From Bacillota bacterium (GTDB lineage: Bacteria > Bacillota > UBA4882 > UBA8346): a stretch of 64,000 nucleotides of DNA. The stretch covers positions 310,001 through 374,000 of the forward strand of contig JAEXDA010000043.1 of NCBI GenBank assembly GCA_023401925.1. Reading direction: 5' to 3'. Of the stretch, positions 52,812 through 61,883 are shown in pieces (position 1 is the stretch's first letter; every line of letters begins with the position of its first letter). The notes beneath the pieces were generated by a model. That model searched no databases, was not told the DNA's origin, and saw only the letters and a program-made list of their open reading frames with translations. The translations under genes and the position numbers were made by a program.

Positions 52812-53330
52812 ATGAATTTAGCTTGCTATATAACATCGATCCGCTTTATATTAGCACCATTAATTTTTTGGCAATTGACTAACCATACACCTTCTTCTGT
52901 CTTTTGGATGGTGATCATGTTGCTTTTGGCAGGCTGTACGGATATAGCCGACGGATGGGTAGCCAGATACTTCCATCAAGTCAGTGAATTGGGAAAAGCC
53001 CTTGACCCTCTGGCTGATAAGCTGGTGATATTCGGGACATTGCTGGGATTGACATGGTGGGGGCTTCCGGTTTGGATGGTTTTGGTTTATCTGGTCAAAG
53101 AAGGACTTCAAGTTTTGGCGGGATTTGTTTTATTACGGAAATGGCATCAGTTAATACCCTCCAATTTCTGGGGCAAATCTTCAACCGTAATTTTTTTTAT
53201 TGGATTTGCATCTTTTTTTATAAAGCCTATTTTAGGAATAATTTTCATCGGTTTGGCCATTGTCGATTCAATATACGCCCTGTTTACGTATTATCAAGCT
53301 TTTGTCCGCCTGAAACAAAAGGAACAATGA
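52812..53330 (+). CDS. CDP-alcohol phosphatidyltransferase (PgsA-like)
   Basis: 172 aa with about five membrane helices. The catalytic motif D(x)2DG(x)2AR(x)8G(x)3D(x)3D is complete: DIADGWVARYF then VSELGKALDPLADKL. It most likely makes phosphatidylglycerol phosphate from CDP-diacylglycerol and glycerol-3-phosphate, though other CDP-alcohol transferases share the motif. ATG 52812 follows GGGGGAG; GTG 52803, overlapping the diguanylate cyclase end, is an alternative. Confidence 0.85.
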   Translation: MNLACYITSIRFILAPLIFWQLTNHTPSSVFWMVIMLLLAGCTDIADGWVARYFHQVSELGKALDPLADKLVIFGTLLGLTWWGLPVWMVLVYLVKEGLQVLAGFVLLRKWHQLIPSNFWGKSSTVIFFIGFASFFIKPILGIIFIGLAIVDSIYALFTYYQAFVRLKQKEQ

Positions 53331-53438
53331 TTTTCCCCGGGATAGGAAACTGCGAAAAAACATATTTTTTTGAGATAGAATAGAAATGATAATGGCAGGA
53401 TTGGAGACTACCCGAATTAAACTTTAGGAGATTAAACT

Positions 53439-54026
53439 TTGAAGGCTAGAAATGCTGAATATGAACGTACTGCTGTAAAACCGGAACAATATCCATCGGT
53501 TCATTTACCGGAAATAGCTTTTGTGGGTCGTTCCAATGTTGGTAAATCATCAATCATTAATAGCCTCACCGGCAAAAAAAACTTGGCCTATGTAGGAGCA
53601 AAGCCCGGTAAAACCAGGGGAATCAATTTTTATAATATTGATAAACGGTTTTATTTTGTTGATTTGCCGGGATATGGTTATGCAAAAACTTCTCTTTCCG
53701 AGAGGTCATTGTGGGATGAGATGATTACTCAATATTTAGAAACACGAGCCCAGTTAAGATTGATCGTTATGGCGGTGGATTGTCGGCACACCCCAACCGG
53801 TCATGATCAAATGATGGTTGAATGGATTCAAGGCCATTCAATCCCTTTTCTTATTGTTGCGGCAAAGACTGATAAAATACCCCGCAATCAACTTAATGGC
53901 AAGGTGTTTGAGATAAAAGCCGCCCTGAGTTTACCAGAAGAAACCGAAATTATCGGCTTCTCGGCCCTTAATAAACAAGGAATTGACAAATTATGGAGTG
54001 AAATCATCCCCCAGATTGAAAAATGA
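53439..54026 (+). CDS. engB: Ribosome biogenesis GTPase EngB/YsxC
   Basis: 195 aa. GTPase motifs are G1 GRSNVGKSS, G3 DLPGYG and G4 AKTDK; the G2 segment GKTRGINFY is typical of EngB. It assists late 50S subunit assembly. The start is TTG 53439 with AGGAG upstream. Confidence 0.96.
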   Translation: MKARNAEYERTAVKPEQYPSVHLPEIAFVGRSNVGKSSIINSLTGKKNLAYVGAKPGKTRGINFYNIDKRFYFVDLPGYGYAKTSLSERSLWDEMITQYLETRAQLRLIVMAVDCRHTPTGHDQMMVEWIQGHSIPFLIVAAKTDKIPRNQLNGKVFEIKAALSLPEETEIIGFSALNKQGIDKLWSEIIPQIEK

Positions 54027-54196
54027 GTTTAAATAAGTTTTTATGAACAAAAAAGAGGAATTATTTTAATTAACCTTGAATATGTAATACAATATTACAG
54101 AATTACAGAATGATTGGATTCTGTAATTTAAACAGTATTTTATCAAAAGCCTCCCATTTCTTAAAGAACAGATTGACCGAAAGGAGTAATGTTGGA

Positions 54197-54751
54197 ATGG
54201 AAGAAACAATTAAAGAAATTGCCGAACGGATAAAAGGTTTGAGGGATATCATGGGTATTAGCATGGATGAGATGGCTAAAACTTTAAAAATTCCTACGGA
54301 GTTATATCAGGAATATGAAAGCGGTAATATCGATATTCCCGCTAGTGTACTTTATATCATGGCGCAACGTTTTAATATTGAATTGACGGCGCTGCTTACC
54401 GGAGAGGATCCTCATTTACAAAGTTATGCCTTAACCCGTAATGGTAGAGGGATTTCCGTTGAGAGGCGCAAAGATTATCAATATCAAAATTTGGCCTTAA
54501 ACTTTATTCACAAAAAAGCCGAACCATTTATGGTTACAGTTGAACCTGAACCTGAAGACGCGCCGGTCCATTTAAATAATCACCCGGGTCAAGAATTTGA
54601 TTATGTCTTGGAAGGCACTCTTAAAATCGTCCTTGGAAAACATGAATTGGTTCTGAATGAAGGGGATTCGCTTTTTTACGATTCCAATATCGACCATGGA
54701 ATGAAAGCCTTAAACGGCAAAACGGTTAAATTTTTGGCAATCATCTTATAA
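54197..54751 (+). CDS. XRE-cupin transcriptional regulator
   Basis: 184 aa. An N-terminal XRE helix-turn-helix (IKGLRDIMGISMDEMAKTLK ... YQEYESGNIDIP, residues ~10-60) is followed by a C-terminal cupin sensor (HPGQEFDYVLEGTLKIVLG, SLFYDSNIDHGM). ATG 54197 follows AAGGAG. It is 48 bases upstream of an acyl-CoA ligase, a pairing that recurs in clostridia. It probably controls that gene, with the cupin sensing a small carboxylate or derivative (inference). Confidence 0.9.
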   Translation: MEETIKEIAERIKGLRDIMGISMDEMAKTLKIPTELYQEYESGNIDIPASVLYIMAQRFNIELTALLTGEDPHLQSYALTRNGRGISVERRKDYQYQNLALNFIHKKAEPFMVTVEPEPEDAPVHLNNHPGQEFDYVLEGTLKIVLGKHELVLNEGDSLFYDSNIDHGMKALNGKTVKFLAIIL

Positions 54752-54799
54752 AATCAACCTGCGCCCACATGATACTTATGATAAGGAGAGGCTCACACA

Positions 54800-56467
54800 A
54801 TGCTGGAAAAATACATCGATTTGAAAGATTATCATTCATTTGAGGAGTTTCAGAAAAATTTTAACGTTAAAGTTCCAGAAAATTTTAATTTTGCTTATGA
54901 TGTTGTAGATGAGTGGGCAAGGAAATCACCGGATAAAATTGCCATGGTCTGGTGCGATGAAAAAGGCGCTGAAGCTACATTCACCTTTGGGCAAATGAAA
55001 TATTACAGTGATAAAGCAGCCAACTTTTTTCGATCCGTAGGAATTCAAAAAGGCGATCCGGTGATGTTGATTTTGAGACGGCGCTACGAATTTTGGTTTT
55101 CCATTATTGCATTGCATAAAATCGGCGCAATTTGTATCCCGGCTACTCATTTATTGAAGAAAAAGGATTTGGTTTATCGGAATACTGCGGCGGCAGTAAA
55201 AATGGTGGTTGCAGTTGCCGGAGATGAAGTCATTGAGCATATCGATGAAGCTCAGAGTGAATCTCCATCCCTGAAATATAAGGCTTTAGTGGGTGGAAAT
55301 CGGGAAGGCTGGTACAGCTTTAACGAAGAATTGGAGAAGGCGAGCGAAGATTGGACCCAACCGACCGGTGATGCAATGACCCAAAATCATGATGTGATGT
55401 TGTTATATTTCACTTCGGGTACGACCGGTTATCCCAAAATGGTAATCCATAATTATATATACCCCTTAGGGCATATATTAACCGCCAAATATTGGCAGTG
55501 TGTCGAAGAGGACAAGCTTCATTTGACAGTATCCGAAACCGGATGGGCCAAATCGGTTTGGGGTAAGTTGTATGGGCAATGGTTGGCTGGAGCGGTGATC
55601 TTTGTCTATGATTTTGATAAGTTTGTTCCGAAAGATCTATTGAATATGATTGCGAGGTATAAGATAGCGACTTTTTGCGCACCACCGACAATTTACCGCT
55701 ATCTCATTAAAGAGGACTTTACTCAATATGATTTGAGCAACTTAAAATATTGCGCAGTTGCCGGTGAACCTTTAAACCCGGAAGTCTATAATAAATTCTT
55801 GAGTTTAACGGGAATTCGTTTACGGGAAGGCTATGGTCAGACCGAACTTACCGTTACGCTGGCTACCTATCCTTGGATAGAACCCAAACCGGGATCCATG
55901 GGGAAACCTTCGCCCGGTTATGAAATCGATATTATTGATATTTATGATGAAAAAGGACGTTCCTGTGAAGTCGGAGAAATCGGAGAGATTGTGGTAAGAA
56001 CCGACAAGAAGGTCCCGGTAGGTCTGTTTGAGGGGTATTACCGCGATCCCGAATTGACCAAGAGTGTCTGGCATGATGGACTTTATCACACCGGTGATAC
56101 TGCTTGGCGTGATGAAGACGGTTATTTCTGGTTTGTGGGCCGCACCGACGATGTGATTAAGAGCTCCGGTTACCGGATCGGACCCTTTGAGGTGGAAAGC
56201 GCTCTTTTGGAACATCCCGCAGTTTTGGAGTGCGCTGTAACTGCCGTGCCGGATGAGGTTAGAGGTCAAGTTGTAAAAGCGACGATTGTTCTGACGAAGA
56301 ATTACACACCGGGGGATGCTTTGGTTAAGGAGTTGCAGGAACATGTTAAAACTGTTACCGCCCCTTATAAATATCCCAGAATTATAGAATTCGTCGAAGA
56401 ACTTCCCAAGACGATCAGCGGGAAGATCCGTAGGGTGGAAATACGGGAGAAGGATCATGTCGATTAA
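54800..56467 (+). CDS. Acyl-CoA synthetase, medium-chain/ACSM-like (AMP-forming)
   Basis: 555 aa. The AMP-binding motif is YFTSGTTGYPKMVIH. Later motifs are GYGQTE, YHTGDTAWRDEDGYFWFVGR, and PKTISGKIRR with the catalytic Lys of the C-terminal domain. It activates a fatty or branched acid to its CoA thioester with ATP. The start has AAGGAGAGG upstream. Overall pattern is closer to medium-chain acyl-CoA ligases than to acetyl-CoA synthetase. A terminator follows. Confidence 0.9.
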   Translation: MLEKYIDLKDYHSFEEFQKNFNVKVPENFNFAYDVVDEWARKSPDKIAMVWCDEKGAEATFTFGQMKYYSDKAANFFRSVGIQKGDPVMLILRRRYEFWFSIIALHKIGAICIPATHLLKKKDLVYRNTAAAVKMVVAVAGDEVIEHIDEAQSESPSLKYKALVGGNREGWYSFNEELEKASEDWTQPTGDAMTQNHDVMLLYFTSGTTGYPKMVIHNYIYPLGHILTAKYWQCVEEDKLHLTVSETGWAKSVWGKLYGQWLAGAVIFVYDFDKFVPKDLLNMIARYKIATFCAPPTIYRYLIKEDFTQYDLSNLKYCAVAGEPLNPEVYNKFLSLTGIRLREGYGQTELTVTLATYPWIEPKPGSMGKPSPGYEIDIIDIYDEKGRSCEVGEIGEIVVRTDKKVPVGLFEGYYRDPELTKSVWHDGLYHTGDTAWRDEDGYFWFVGRTDDVIKSSGYRIGPFEVESALLEHPAVLECAVTAVPDEVRGQVVKATIVLTKNYTPGDALVKELQEHVKTVTAPYKYPRIIEFVEELPKTISGKIRRVEIREKDHVD

Positions 56468-56511
56468 AAAGGGTATCCAATGAATCTCGTTTGATTCGTT
56501 GTAATTTCAGT

Positions 56512-56548
56512 AAACTGTTGATTTCTTGTCAACAGTTTATTTTTATTT
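56512..56548 (+). terminator. Terminator after the acyl-CoA ligase
   Basis: AAACTGTTGA (56512-56521) pairs perfectly with TCAACAGTTT (56529-56538) around TTTCTTG, followed by ATTTTTATTT. Confidence 0.88.
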
Positions 56549-56676
56549 CTCAAGTTTAATTATTTTACATTAAATCGAAAACAGCTTTTGCTTGGCTTAA
56601 ATCCCCGAAAAAAATTGTGTATGAAAAATGAATTCCGGCAGGCATAATAAATTTATTAAAGAATGGGAGGTACTTT

Positions 56677-57360
56677 ATGCGTTTGCTGCTCTTACTCGTC
56701 GCTTCGATTGGTCCCGGCCTTTTATGGTTATGGTACTTTTATAAACAGGATCGTTATGAGCCGGAGCCTTTAAAATTAGTTATGAAAATTTTTTTGGCAG
56801 GGTTAATATTGGTCGTCCCGGCCGGATTATTGGAGCAATTATGGCGTGGTCAGATTTTGTCGGCGGTGCGTACCGGCAATTGGCCATCTTTTTTGGTCAT
56901 GGCTTTTTTGGTCATTTCGTTGATCGAAGAAAGCCTAAAAACAGGTTTTTTATGGTGGTTGATTGGTAACAATCAGGATTTAAACGAACCGGCTGATGGA
57001 ATTATTTACGGAATTACTTTGGGGCTCGGTTTTGCTTCATTGGAGAATTTATTATGGGCAAGCGCATTTGGGTTTGGGGTTGCCGCACTTCGAGCCGTCA
57101 TTACAACTTTGGCTCATGCCACATTTACCGGGTGGATGGGTTATTATATCAGCCAATATAAATTTCGAACCCAACTTTTTTCAACGTTAGTGATTGGTTT
57201 TGTTTTAGCTTGGGCTAGTCATGGCTTATATGATTTTCTGCTGTTTTTACGAAGACCGTTTGCTTCTTTGTTTGCTTTTTTGTTAATTGCTGGTTTGTTA
57301 TTGCGGTTATATCAGTTTTTACAAAAAGAAGTCGCCCACTCGCCTTTTCATCAAAAATAA
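56677..57360 (+). CDS. PrsW-family intramembrane protease
   Basis: 227 aa with seven or eight membrane helices. Family motifs are YFYKQDRYEPEP, IEESLKTGFLWW (the EExxK type active site), GLGFASLENLLWA and TLAHATFTGWMGYY. In Bacillus PrsW starts cleavage of the anti-sigma factor RsiW; the target here is unknown. It is monocistronic, with GGGAGG before the ATG. Confidence 0.9.
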   Translation: MRLLLLLVASIGPGLLWLWYFYKQDRYEPEPLKLVMKIFLAGLILVVPAGLLEQLWRGQILSAVRTGNWPSFLVMAFLVISLIEESLKTGFLWWLIGNNQDLNEPADGIIYGITLGLGFASLENLLWASAFGFGVAALRAVITTLAHATFTGWMGYYISQYKFRTQLFSTLVIGFVLAWASHGLYDFLLFLRRPFASLFAFLLIAGLLLRLYQFLQKEVAHSPFHQK

Positions 57361-57411
57361 ACCGGTAATTGAATATCACAGCATTAACTAAGAACTTTTT
57401 CTGTGACTCTC

Positions 57412-57440
57412 TTGATCTCTAGCTGCTCTTCAGGTATACT
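57412..57440 (+). promoter_or_regulatory. SigmaA-type promoter of the YebC gene
   Basis: TTGATC (57412-57417), a 17-base spacer, then TATACT (57435-57440), 34 bases before the start codon. Confidence 0.7.
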
Positions 57441-57473
57441 TTTAAAGGATATACCGGAAGGAGGCGCTCATTT

Positions 57474-58220
57474 ATGTCTGGTCATTCCAAATGGGCAACA
57501 ATCAAACGAAAAAAAGAACTTACAGATTCTAAACGAGCCAATTCGTTTACCAAAGTCACCCGCGAAATTATTGTAGCGACTAAAGCCGGAGGCAGTGGTG
57601 ATCCGGAACATAATTTCCGATTACGCCTGGCGGTATTAAAAGCAAAGACGATCAACATGCCAAACGACAACATACAGCGGGCAATTAAAAGAGGACTGGG
57701 TGAAGGTGACGATGCCGCCCAATTCGAAGAAGTATTTTATGAAGGATATGGCCCTGGAGGTGTCGCTCTTTTAGTCCAAGGGCTAACGGATAACAGGAAT
57801 CGTACTGCCGGTGATATGCGCTATATTTTTTCCCGAAACAACGGCAATCTTGGCGAAGCGGGCTGCGTTGGCTGGATATTCTCCTCCAAAGGGTTGATCT
57901 CTGTGGAAATCGAAGCCTCTGGCAAAAGTGAAGAAGAAATGTTTGAGATGGCTATCGAAGCCGGAGCTGAAGATCTGAAAACTGTGGATGAGCTGTATGA
58001 GATTTATATCGATCCCGGTAGTTTGGAGGAAGTCCGCAAATTTTTTGAAGCGAAAAAAATTTCTTTAAAGTCCGTGGAGCTGACAATGGTTCCTCAAAAT
58101 ACGGTAGAGGTCAACAGCGAGCAGGCTGATCAGCTTCTCAAATTGGTGGATGCCCTGGAAGAAAACGATGATGTTCAAAATGTGTACGGTAATTTTGAAC
58201 TGCCGGATTCGGAAGATTAA
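57474..58220 (+). CDS. YebC/PmpR family protein
   Basis: 248 aa, the usual length. The opening SGHSKWATIKRKKELTDSKR and the blocks MPNDNIQRAIKRGLGEG and EVFYEGYGPGGVALLVQ define the family. Members act as DNA-binding regulators, and recently also as translation factors that ease ribosome stalling on proline-rich or other difficult motifs. The start is ATG 57474 with AAGGAGG upstream. Confidence 0.96.
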   Translation: MSGHSKWATIKRKKELTDSKRANSFTKVTREIIVATKAGGSGDPEHNFRLRLAVLKAKTINMPNDNIQRAIKRGLGEGDDAAQFEEVFYEGYGPGGVALLVQGLTDNRNRTAGDMRYIFSRNNGNLGEAGCVGWIFSSKGLISVEIEASGKSEEEMFEMAIEAGAEDLKTVDELYEIYIDPGSLEEVRKFFEAKKISLKSVELTMVPQNTVEVNSEQADQLLKLVDALEENDDVQNVYGNFELPDSED

Positions 58221-58247
58221 TTGGGTTATCATTCGAGTAGGCTCAAT

Positions 58248-58275
58248 AAAAACTCCCATCCGGAGTTTTTATTTC
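58248..58275 (+). terminator. Terminator after the YebC gene
   Basis: AAAAACTCC (58248-58256) pairs with GGAGTTTTT (58262-58270) around CATCC, followed by ATTTC. Confidence 0.85.
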
Positions 58276-58409
58276 ATCTGGATTTTTTGATTATATAAGG
58301 TAACTCATGAAGAAGATATAAAAAAAAGAACGCTCGCTCATTTCGGCAACATTTCTAGTGTTTGCTGATTTATCTTTATAATCATATAGTTTTTTGAGTG
58401 GAGAAAATG

Positions 58410-59045
58410 ATGAGTCAAGTTTTTTTTGATATCAGCCAAACAATAACTCCGGATATTGTTGTCTATCCGGGAGATCCGGAAGTCAGGATTGAACAAACCA
58501 TGAGTATTGCCGCTGGGGACAGCGTTAATCTTTCCAATATTGCCATGGGAAATCATACCGGCACCCATATCGATGCGCCAAAACATTTTTACGACCAAGG
58601 ATTGACGATTCCGGAAATACCGCTGGATTGCCTTATCGGGACAGCCAAGGTGTTTGAGTTTATGGGAGAGCAGGCGATCGGAAAGAGCCATCTTCAAACA
58701 TGCAATATCCATCGTGGAGATAGGGTTTTACTGAAAACCAAAAACTCCGCTCTTTTGGGGGAAAAAGGATTTGAGCCCTCTTTTACTTATTTAAAGCCTG
58801 ATGCTGCGGAATACCTGGCAGATACGGGCATCCGGACCTTGGGATTTGATTATTTGACGATTGACCCGATGGGCAGTAAGGATTTTAAAGCTCATTACGC
58901 CTTGCTGGGGAAGGGAATCATCATTATTGAAGGGATTAATCTTACCGGAATCAAACCCGGTGAATATCAAATGGCGGCTTTGCCTTTAAAACTGCAGGAA
59001 GGAAACGGCAGTCCGGCTAGAGTGGTGTTATATCGGGAGGAATAA
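58410..59045 (+). CDS. Cyclase-family metal-dependent hydrolase (kynurenine formamidase-like)
   Basis: 211 aa. The metal and catalytic motif HTGTHIDAPKHFYDQG is diagnostic of the cyclase/KynB family. The opening FFDISQTITPDIVVYPGDPE is typical as well. Members hydrolyse N-formylkynurenine or isatin or close polyketide rings; no tryptophan-degradation gene is near, so the substrate is open. ATG 58410 is 6 bases after GGAG. It converges with the next gene, leaving 6 bases between stops. Confidence 0.85.
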   Translation: MSQVFFDISQTITPDIVVYPGDPEVRIEQTMSIAAGDSVNLSNIAMGNHTGTHIDAPKHFYDQGLTIPEIPLDCLIGTAKVFEFMGEQAIGKSHLQTCNIHRGDRVLLKTKNSALLGEKGFEPSFTYLKPDAAEYLADTGIRTLGFDYLTIDPMGSKDFKAHYALLGKGIIIIEGINLTGIKPGEYQMAALPLKLQEGNGSPARVVLYREE

Positions 59046-59051
59046 TTTTCT

Positions 59052-60035
59052 TTAGTCTGCGATATTGGAATTTCTTTTCCCTTTACGCAACTTGGCCACA
59101 AAAAAACCTTCCATAACCTGACTTGGGTCAAGCCGTAAATATTTTTGGCTGTGAGCTTTTGAAAAATCTCCCACAGCGATACCGGGTCCTCTACCCGGTA
59201 TTGAAGGATATTCGTTGATGGTTTCCACACTCAACTCCGAGCCGTATTTTTCTAAAGCCCAGTCCAGAACGAGTTCATTTTCACTCGTTGATAAGGTGCA
59301 GGTAGAATAAATAAGGGTGCCCCCAGGTTTTAAAGCCCAGAGAGCCGTTCGAAACAATTTTTTTTGTTCACCGGCTAGTTCACGAACTCTTTTGGGATTC
59401 CAGAAACGGTAGGTTTTCGGATCGCAGGCTAAAAACAAGCCTTCTCCGCTACAGGGTGCATCCAGCAGTACCGCATCAAAATACTGCTCATAGTTTTCCT
59501 CGAGCCTTTTTCCGTCCCCGTGACGGACTTGAATGATGGAAGCCCCTTGTTTTTCACTATTATACTTTAGTCTTTCCACTCTTAACTCATTAATTTCATT
59601 GGCTAAAATGAATCCCTGATTATTCATGAGTGCCGCCAGTTGGGTACTTTTACTGCCGGGAGCGGCCGTAAGGTCTAGAACCCGTTCACCCGGCTTTGGA
59701 TCAAGAACTAAAGGCGGAAGCATACTGGAAAGACTTTGCAGATAAATATGACCTTCCTGATATAAAGGATGTTTTTCCAGTTGGTTTTCACGGATGTTTT
59801 TAATGATCAAAGCGTCGTTGTACCAAAGAACTCTTTCGAATTTAATATTGTCTTTCTGAAAGACTTTCATGATCTCCCGGACATTGGTTTTTAAAGTGTT
59901 GACCCGTAAAGTTACAAGTCGCTCAACCATCATGCCGTTGAGGATTTTTTCTGCTTTTAAAGGATCATACTCGTTTTGAATCCGATCAATAAATTCGGAA
60001 GGCAATTTTTGGAGCAGTTGGCGAAAGGATTTCAT
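59052..60035 (-). CDS. RNA m5C methyltransferase, NOL1/NOP2/Sun family (RsmB/RsmF-like)
   Basis: 327 aa SAM-dependent cytosine-5 methyltransferase. Motif I is LDLTAAPGSKSTQLAALM, the motif IV Cys is in LDAPCSGEGLF, and the catalytic motif VI Cys in IYSTCTLSTSENE. It lacks the N-terminal NusB domain of RsmB, so it is more like RsmF or a tRNA/rRNA Nop2/Sun enzyme. The start is ATG 60035 on the - strand, 6 bases after TGAGGT. Confidence 0.9.
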   Translation of the reverse strand: MKSFRQLLQKLPSEFIDRIQNEYDPLKAEKILNGMMVERLVTLRVNTLKTNVREIMKVFQKDNIKFERVLWYNDALIIKNIRENQLEKHPLYQEGHIYLQSLSSMLPPLVLDPKPGERVLDLTAAPGSKSTQLAALMNNQGFILANEINELRVERLKYNSEKQGASIIQVRHGDGKRLEENYEQYFDAVLLDAPCSGEGLFLACDPKTYRFWNPKRVRELAGEQKKLFRTALWALKPGGTLIYSTCTLSTSENELVLDWALEKYGSELSVETINEYPSIPGRGPGIAVGDFSKAHSQKYLRLDPSQVMEGFFVAKLRKGKRNSNIAD

Positions 60036-60244
60036 GAATGACCTCAGCAAAGAAAGTTAATGTTTTTTGAAATAAGATCAAATGCAATAGGCTTTTTATA
60101 TTATACACCAATTGACGAGATTCGCCATAATAAAAACCTGCTTTAATCAAAACGGATCGGGTTCATCCGGGGAATGCAGGAAATCAATTGGCTTAGCAGA
60201 ATAAAATTATTAAATTTTGCATGTGAAAAAAAGGATGGTTACCC

Positions 60245-60769
60245 ATGATTTTATCTGGCCTTGAAATTAAAAATAAACTTGGTAAAGAAATAATTATCGA
60301 TCCTTTTGATAATAAGCTTTTAAATCCTAATAGCTATAACTTACGTCTCTATAACGAATTATTAGTTTATGAAGGGACCCTCCTGGACATGAAACGTCCC
60401 AATCCAACCCGGAAAATCATCATTCCCGAAGACGGATTTATCCTAAGACCCGGTGAGTTGTACCTTGGAAGAACAGTCGAATATACCAGCACCGATAAAT
60501 ATGTGCCAATGCTGGAAGGACGTTCTTCTGTCGGACGGCTTGGCTTATTTATTCATATTACGGCTGGTTTTGGTGATGTTGGGTTTAGCGGCTACTGGAC
60601 TCTGGAGATGTTCTGCATTCAACCCATCAAAATTTATCCGGGAGTGGAAATTTGCCAGATTTATTACCATACGCTTGAAGGAGATTATCAAAAATATCAA
60701 AGCAATAAATATCAAAATAATACAGGAATTCAGCCCAGTCTGTTATATAAGGATTTTGAGCAAAAGTAA
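60245..60769 (+). CDS. dcd: dCTP deaminase
   Basis: 174 aa. The N-terminus MILSGLEIKNKLGKEIIIDP and the signature EGRSSVGRLGLFIH, followed by GFGDVGFSGYWTLEM, with the catalytic Glu, identify the Dcd/dUTPase trimer family. It makes dUTP from dCTP. Whether it is mono- or bifunctional (DCD-DUT) cannot be told by eye. Confidence 0.93.
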   Translation: MILSGLEIKNKLGKEIIIDPFDNKLLNPNSYNLRLYNELLVYEGTLLDMKRPNPTRKIIIPEDGFILRPGELYLGRTVEYTSTDKYVPMLEGRSSVGRLGLFIHITAGFGDVGFSGYWTLEMFCIQPIKIYPGVEICQIYYHTLEGDYQKYQSNKYQNNTGIQPSLLYKDFEQK

Positions 60770-60944
60770 GCAGCACTTCTCTCCCGCATATGCCTGAAAT
60801 CAACCCTTTCGTATCGGACAATCTTTTTTTACCGTCATACATCCTCACGATTGGCCATAGGTTATTAAGAGAATAATCAACGCTTGATAATTCTAAATAT
60901 TTTTCCCAGTTTTGGTTAAGCTACCCCTGAAAGGTGGGCTTAAC

Positions 60945-61493
60945 TTGAAGTTATCCAAAAGAGCTTTGACCTTGGTCCGAATTTTCATTTTATCTTTTTT
61001 GATCATTATCGCCGTATTTTTTATAAGCCGGGGACCATTGATTCAAAAATTGATACCGAAAACAAGGGATCCGGCTTTAACATCAGTAGGGCAACAATGG
61101 AATTTGGAACTCGAAAGGACATACGATTTATGCGGGCATCACGACGGATTCAATCAATCCTATCCGTCACTAAAGGATTTGAAAAAAGCAGTGGAAGGCA
61201 ACCACAGCTTTACATTAAAAAAAGCTGAGGAGAATCATTATGTTTATGCGGTTACGGTTGAGGATTACTGCTCCAATTGCCGCAATCATAAATTTTTGGG
61301 AATCAGCGAAAATGATGTCGTCATTATGCGGGGAACGCCTGATATTCCCGGTCCGGTCTTGGAAAAAATTGAAATTTCCATCGAAAAATTGCCTTCGTTG
61401 GAATTGGAAGATCTTCGAAAAGGAATTCCTTTTAAAACCGAGGGGGAGAAATTGCAATTAATTGAGGGATTAAAAGGTTTGATTATGAATTAA
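60945..61493 (+). CDS. Membrane-anchored protein with BofC-like C-terminal region
   Basis: 182 aa. One N-terminal membrane helix (ALTLVRIFILSFLIIIAVFF) precedes an extracytoplasmic domain with YVYAVTVEDYCSNCRNHKFL, GTPDIPGPVLEKIEISIEKL and KGIPFKTEGEKLQLIEGL. The last part resembles the BofC C-terminal domain, which in Bacillus regulates SigK processing from the forespore; the match is by pattern and moderate. The CSNC pair is unusual. TTG 60945 follows AAGGTGG. A strong hairpin starts just at its stop. Confidence 0.6.
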   Translation: MKLSKRALTLVRIFILSFLIIIAVFFISRGPLIQKLIPKTRDPALTSVGQQWNLELERTYDLCGHHDGFNQSYPSLKDLKKAVEGNHSFTLKKAEENHYVYAVTVEDYCSNCRNHKFLGISENDVVIMRGTPDIPGPVLEKIEISIEKLPSLELEDLRKGIPFKTEGEKLQLIEGLKGLIMN

Positions 61494-61883
61494 TGAACCC
61501 GTCTATTTTTATAGACGGGTTGAAGTTCCCCAAAAGCCGATAATCGAAGACTGCAGCCGTGCATGCACCGAAGATAAAAGCAAAAAAAATTTCACTCTTT
61601 ATCCAGTCGACCGTGATGAGTCGCGGAACAGAATCATCTGCCCCCTCATCAAGCTTCCCGATTTGAAGTGCTCGAAAGCTACACTCCAGGGTTGACCGTC
61701 TTCAACGCCGGTTGGAACTCTTTATTTATTATGCCAGCTGAGACCCATTTTATTCCTAATCCAAAAATTTTCCATCCAGGGAGGAAATAGGTAAGGAAAA
61801 ATCGAATCTTTAACAAATCATTTACCGAAATATAATTAAATTGTCGAATTTAAGTGCTCGGATAATTATGAAGGAGGGTATCG
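61494..61883. other. Intergenic region before the EF-G-like gene
   Basis: AACCCGTCTAT (61496-61506) pairs perfectly with ATAGACGGGTT (61511-61521) around TTTT. There is no T-run after it, so it is a terminator-like or mRNA-stabilising stem. From 61530 to 61860 I see no gene, tRNA or known riboswitch; the sequence is moderately G+C-rich up to 61720 and A+T-rich after. Confidence 0.5.
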
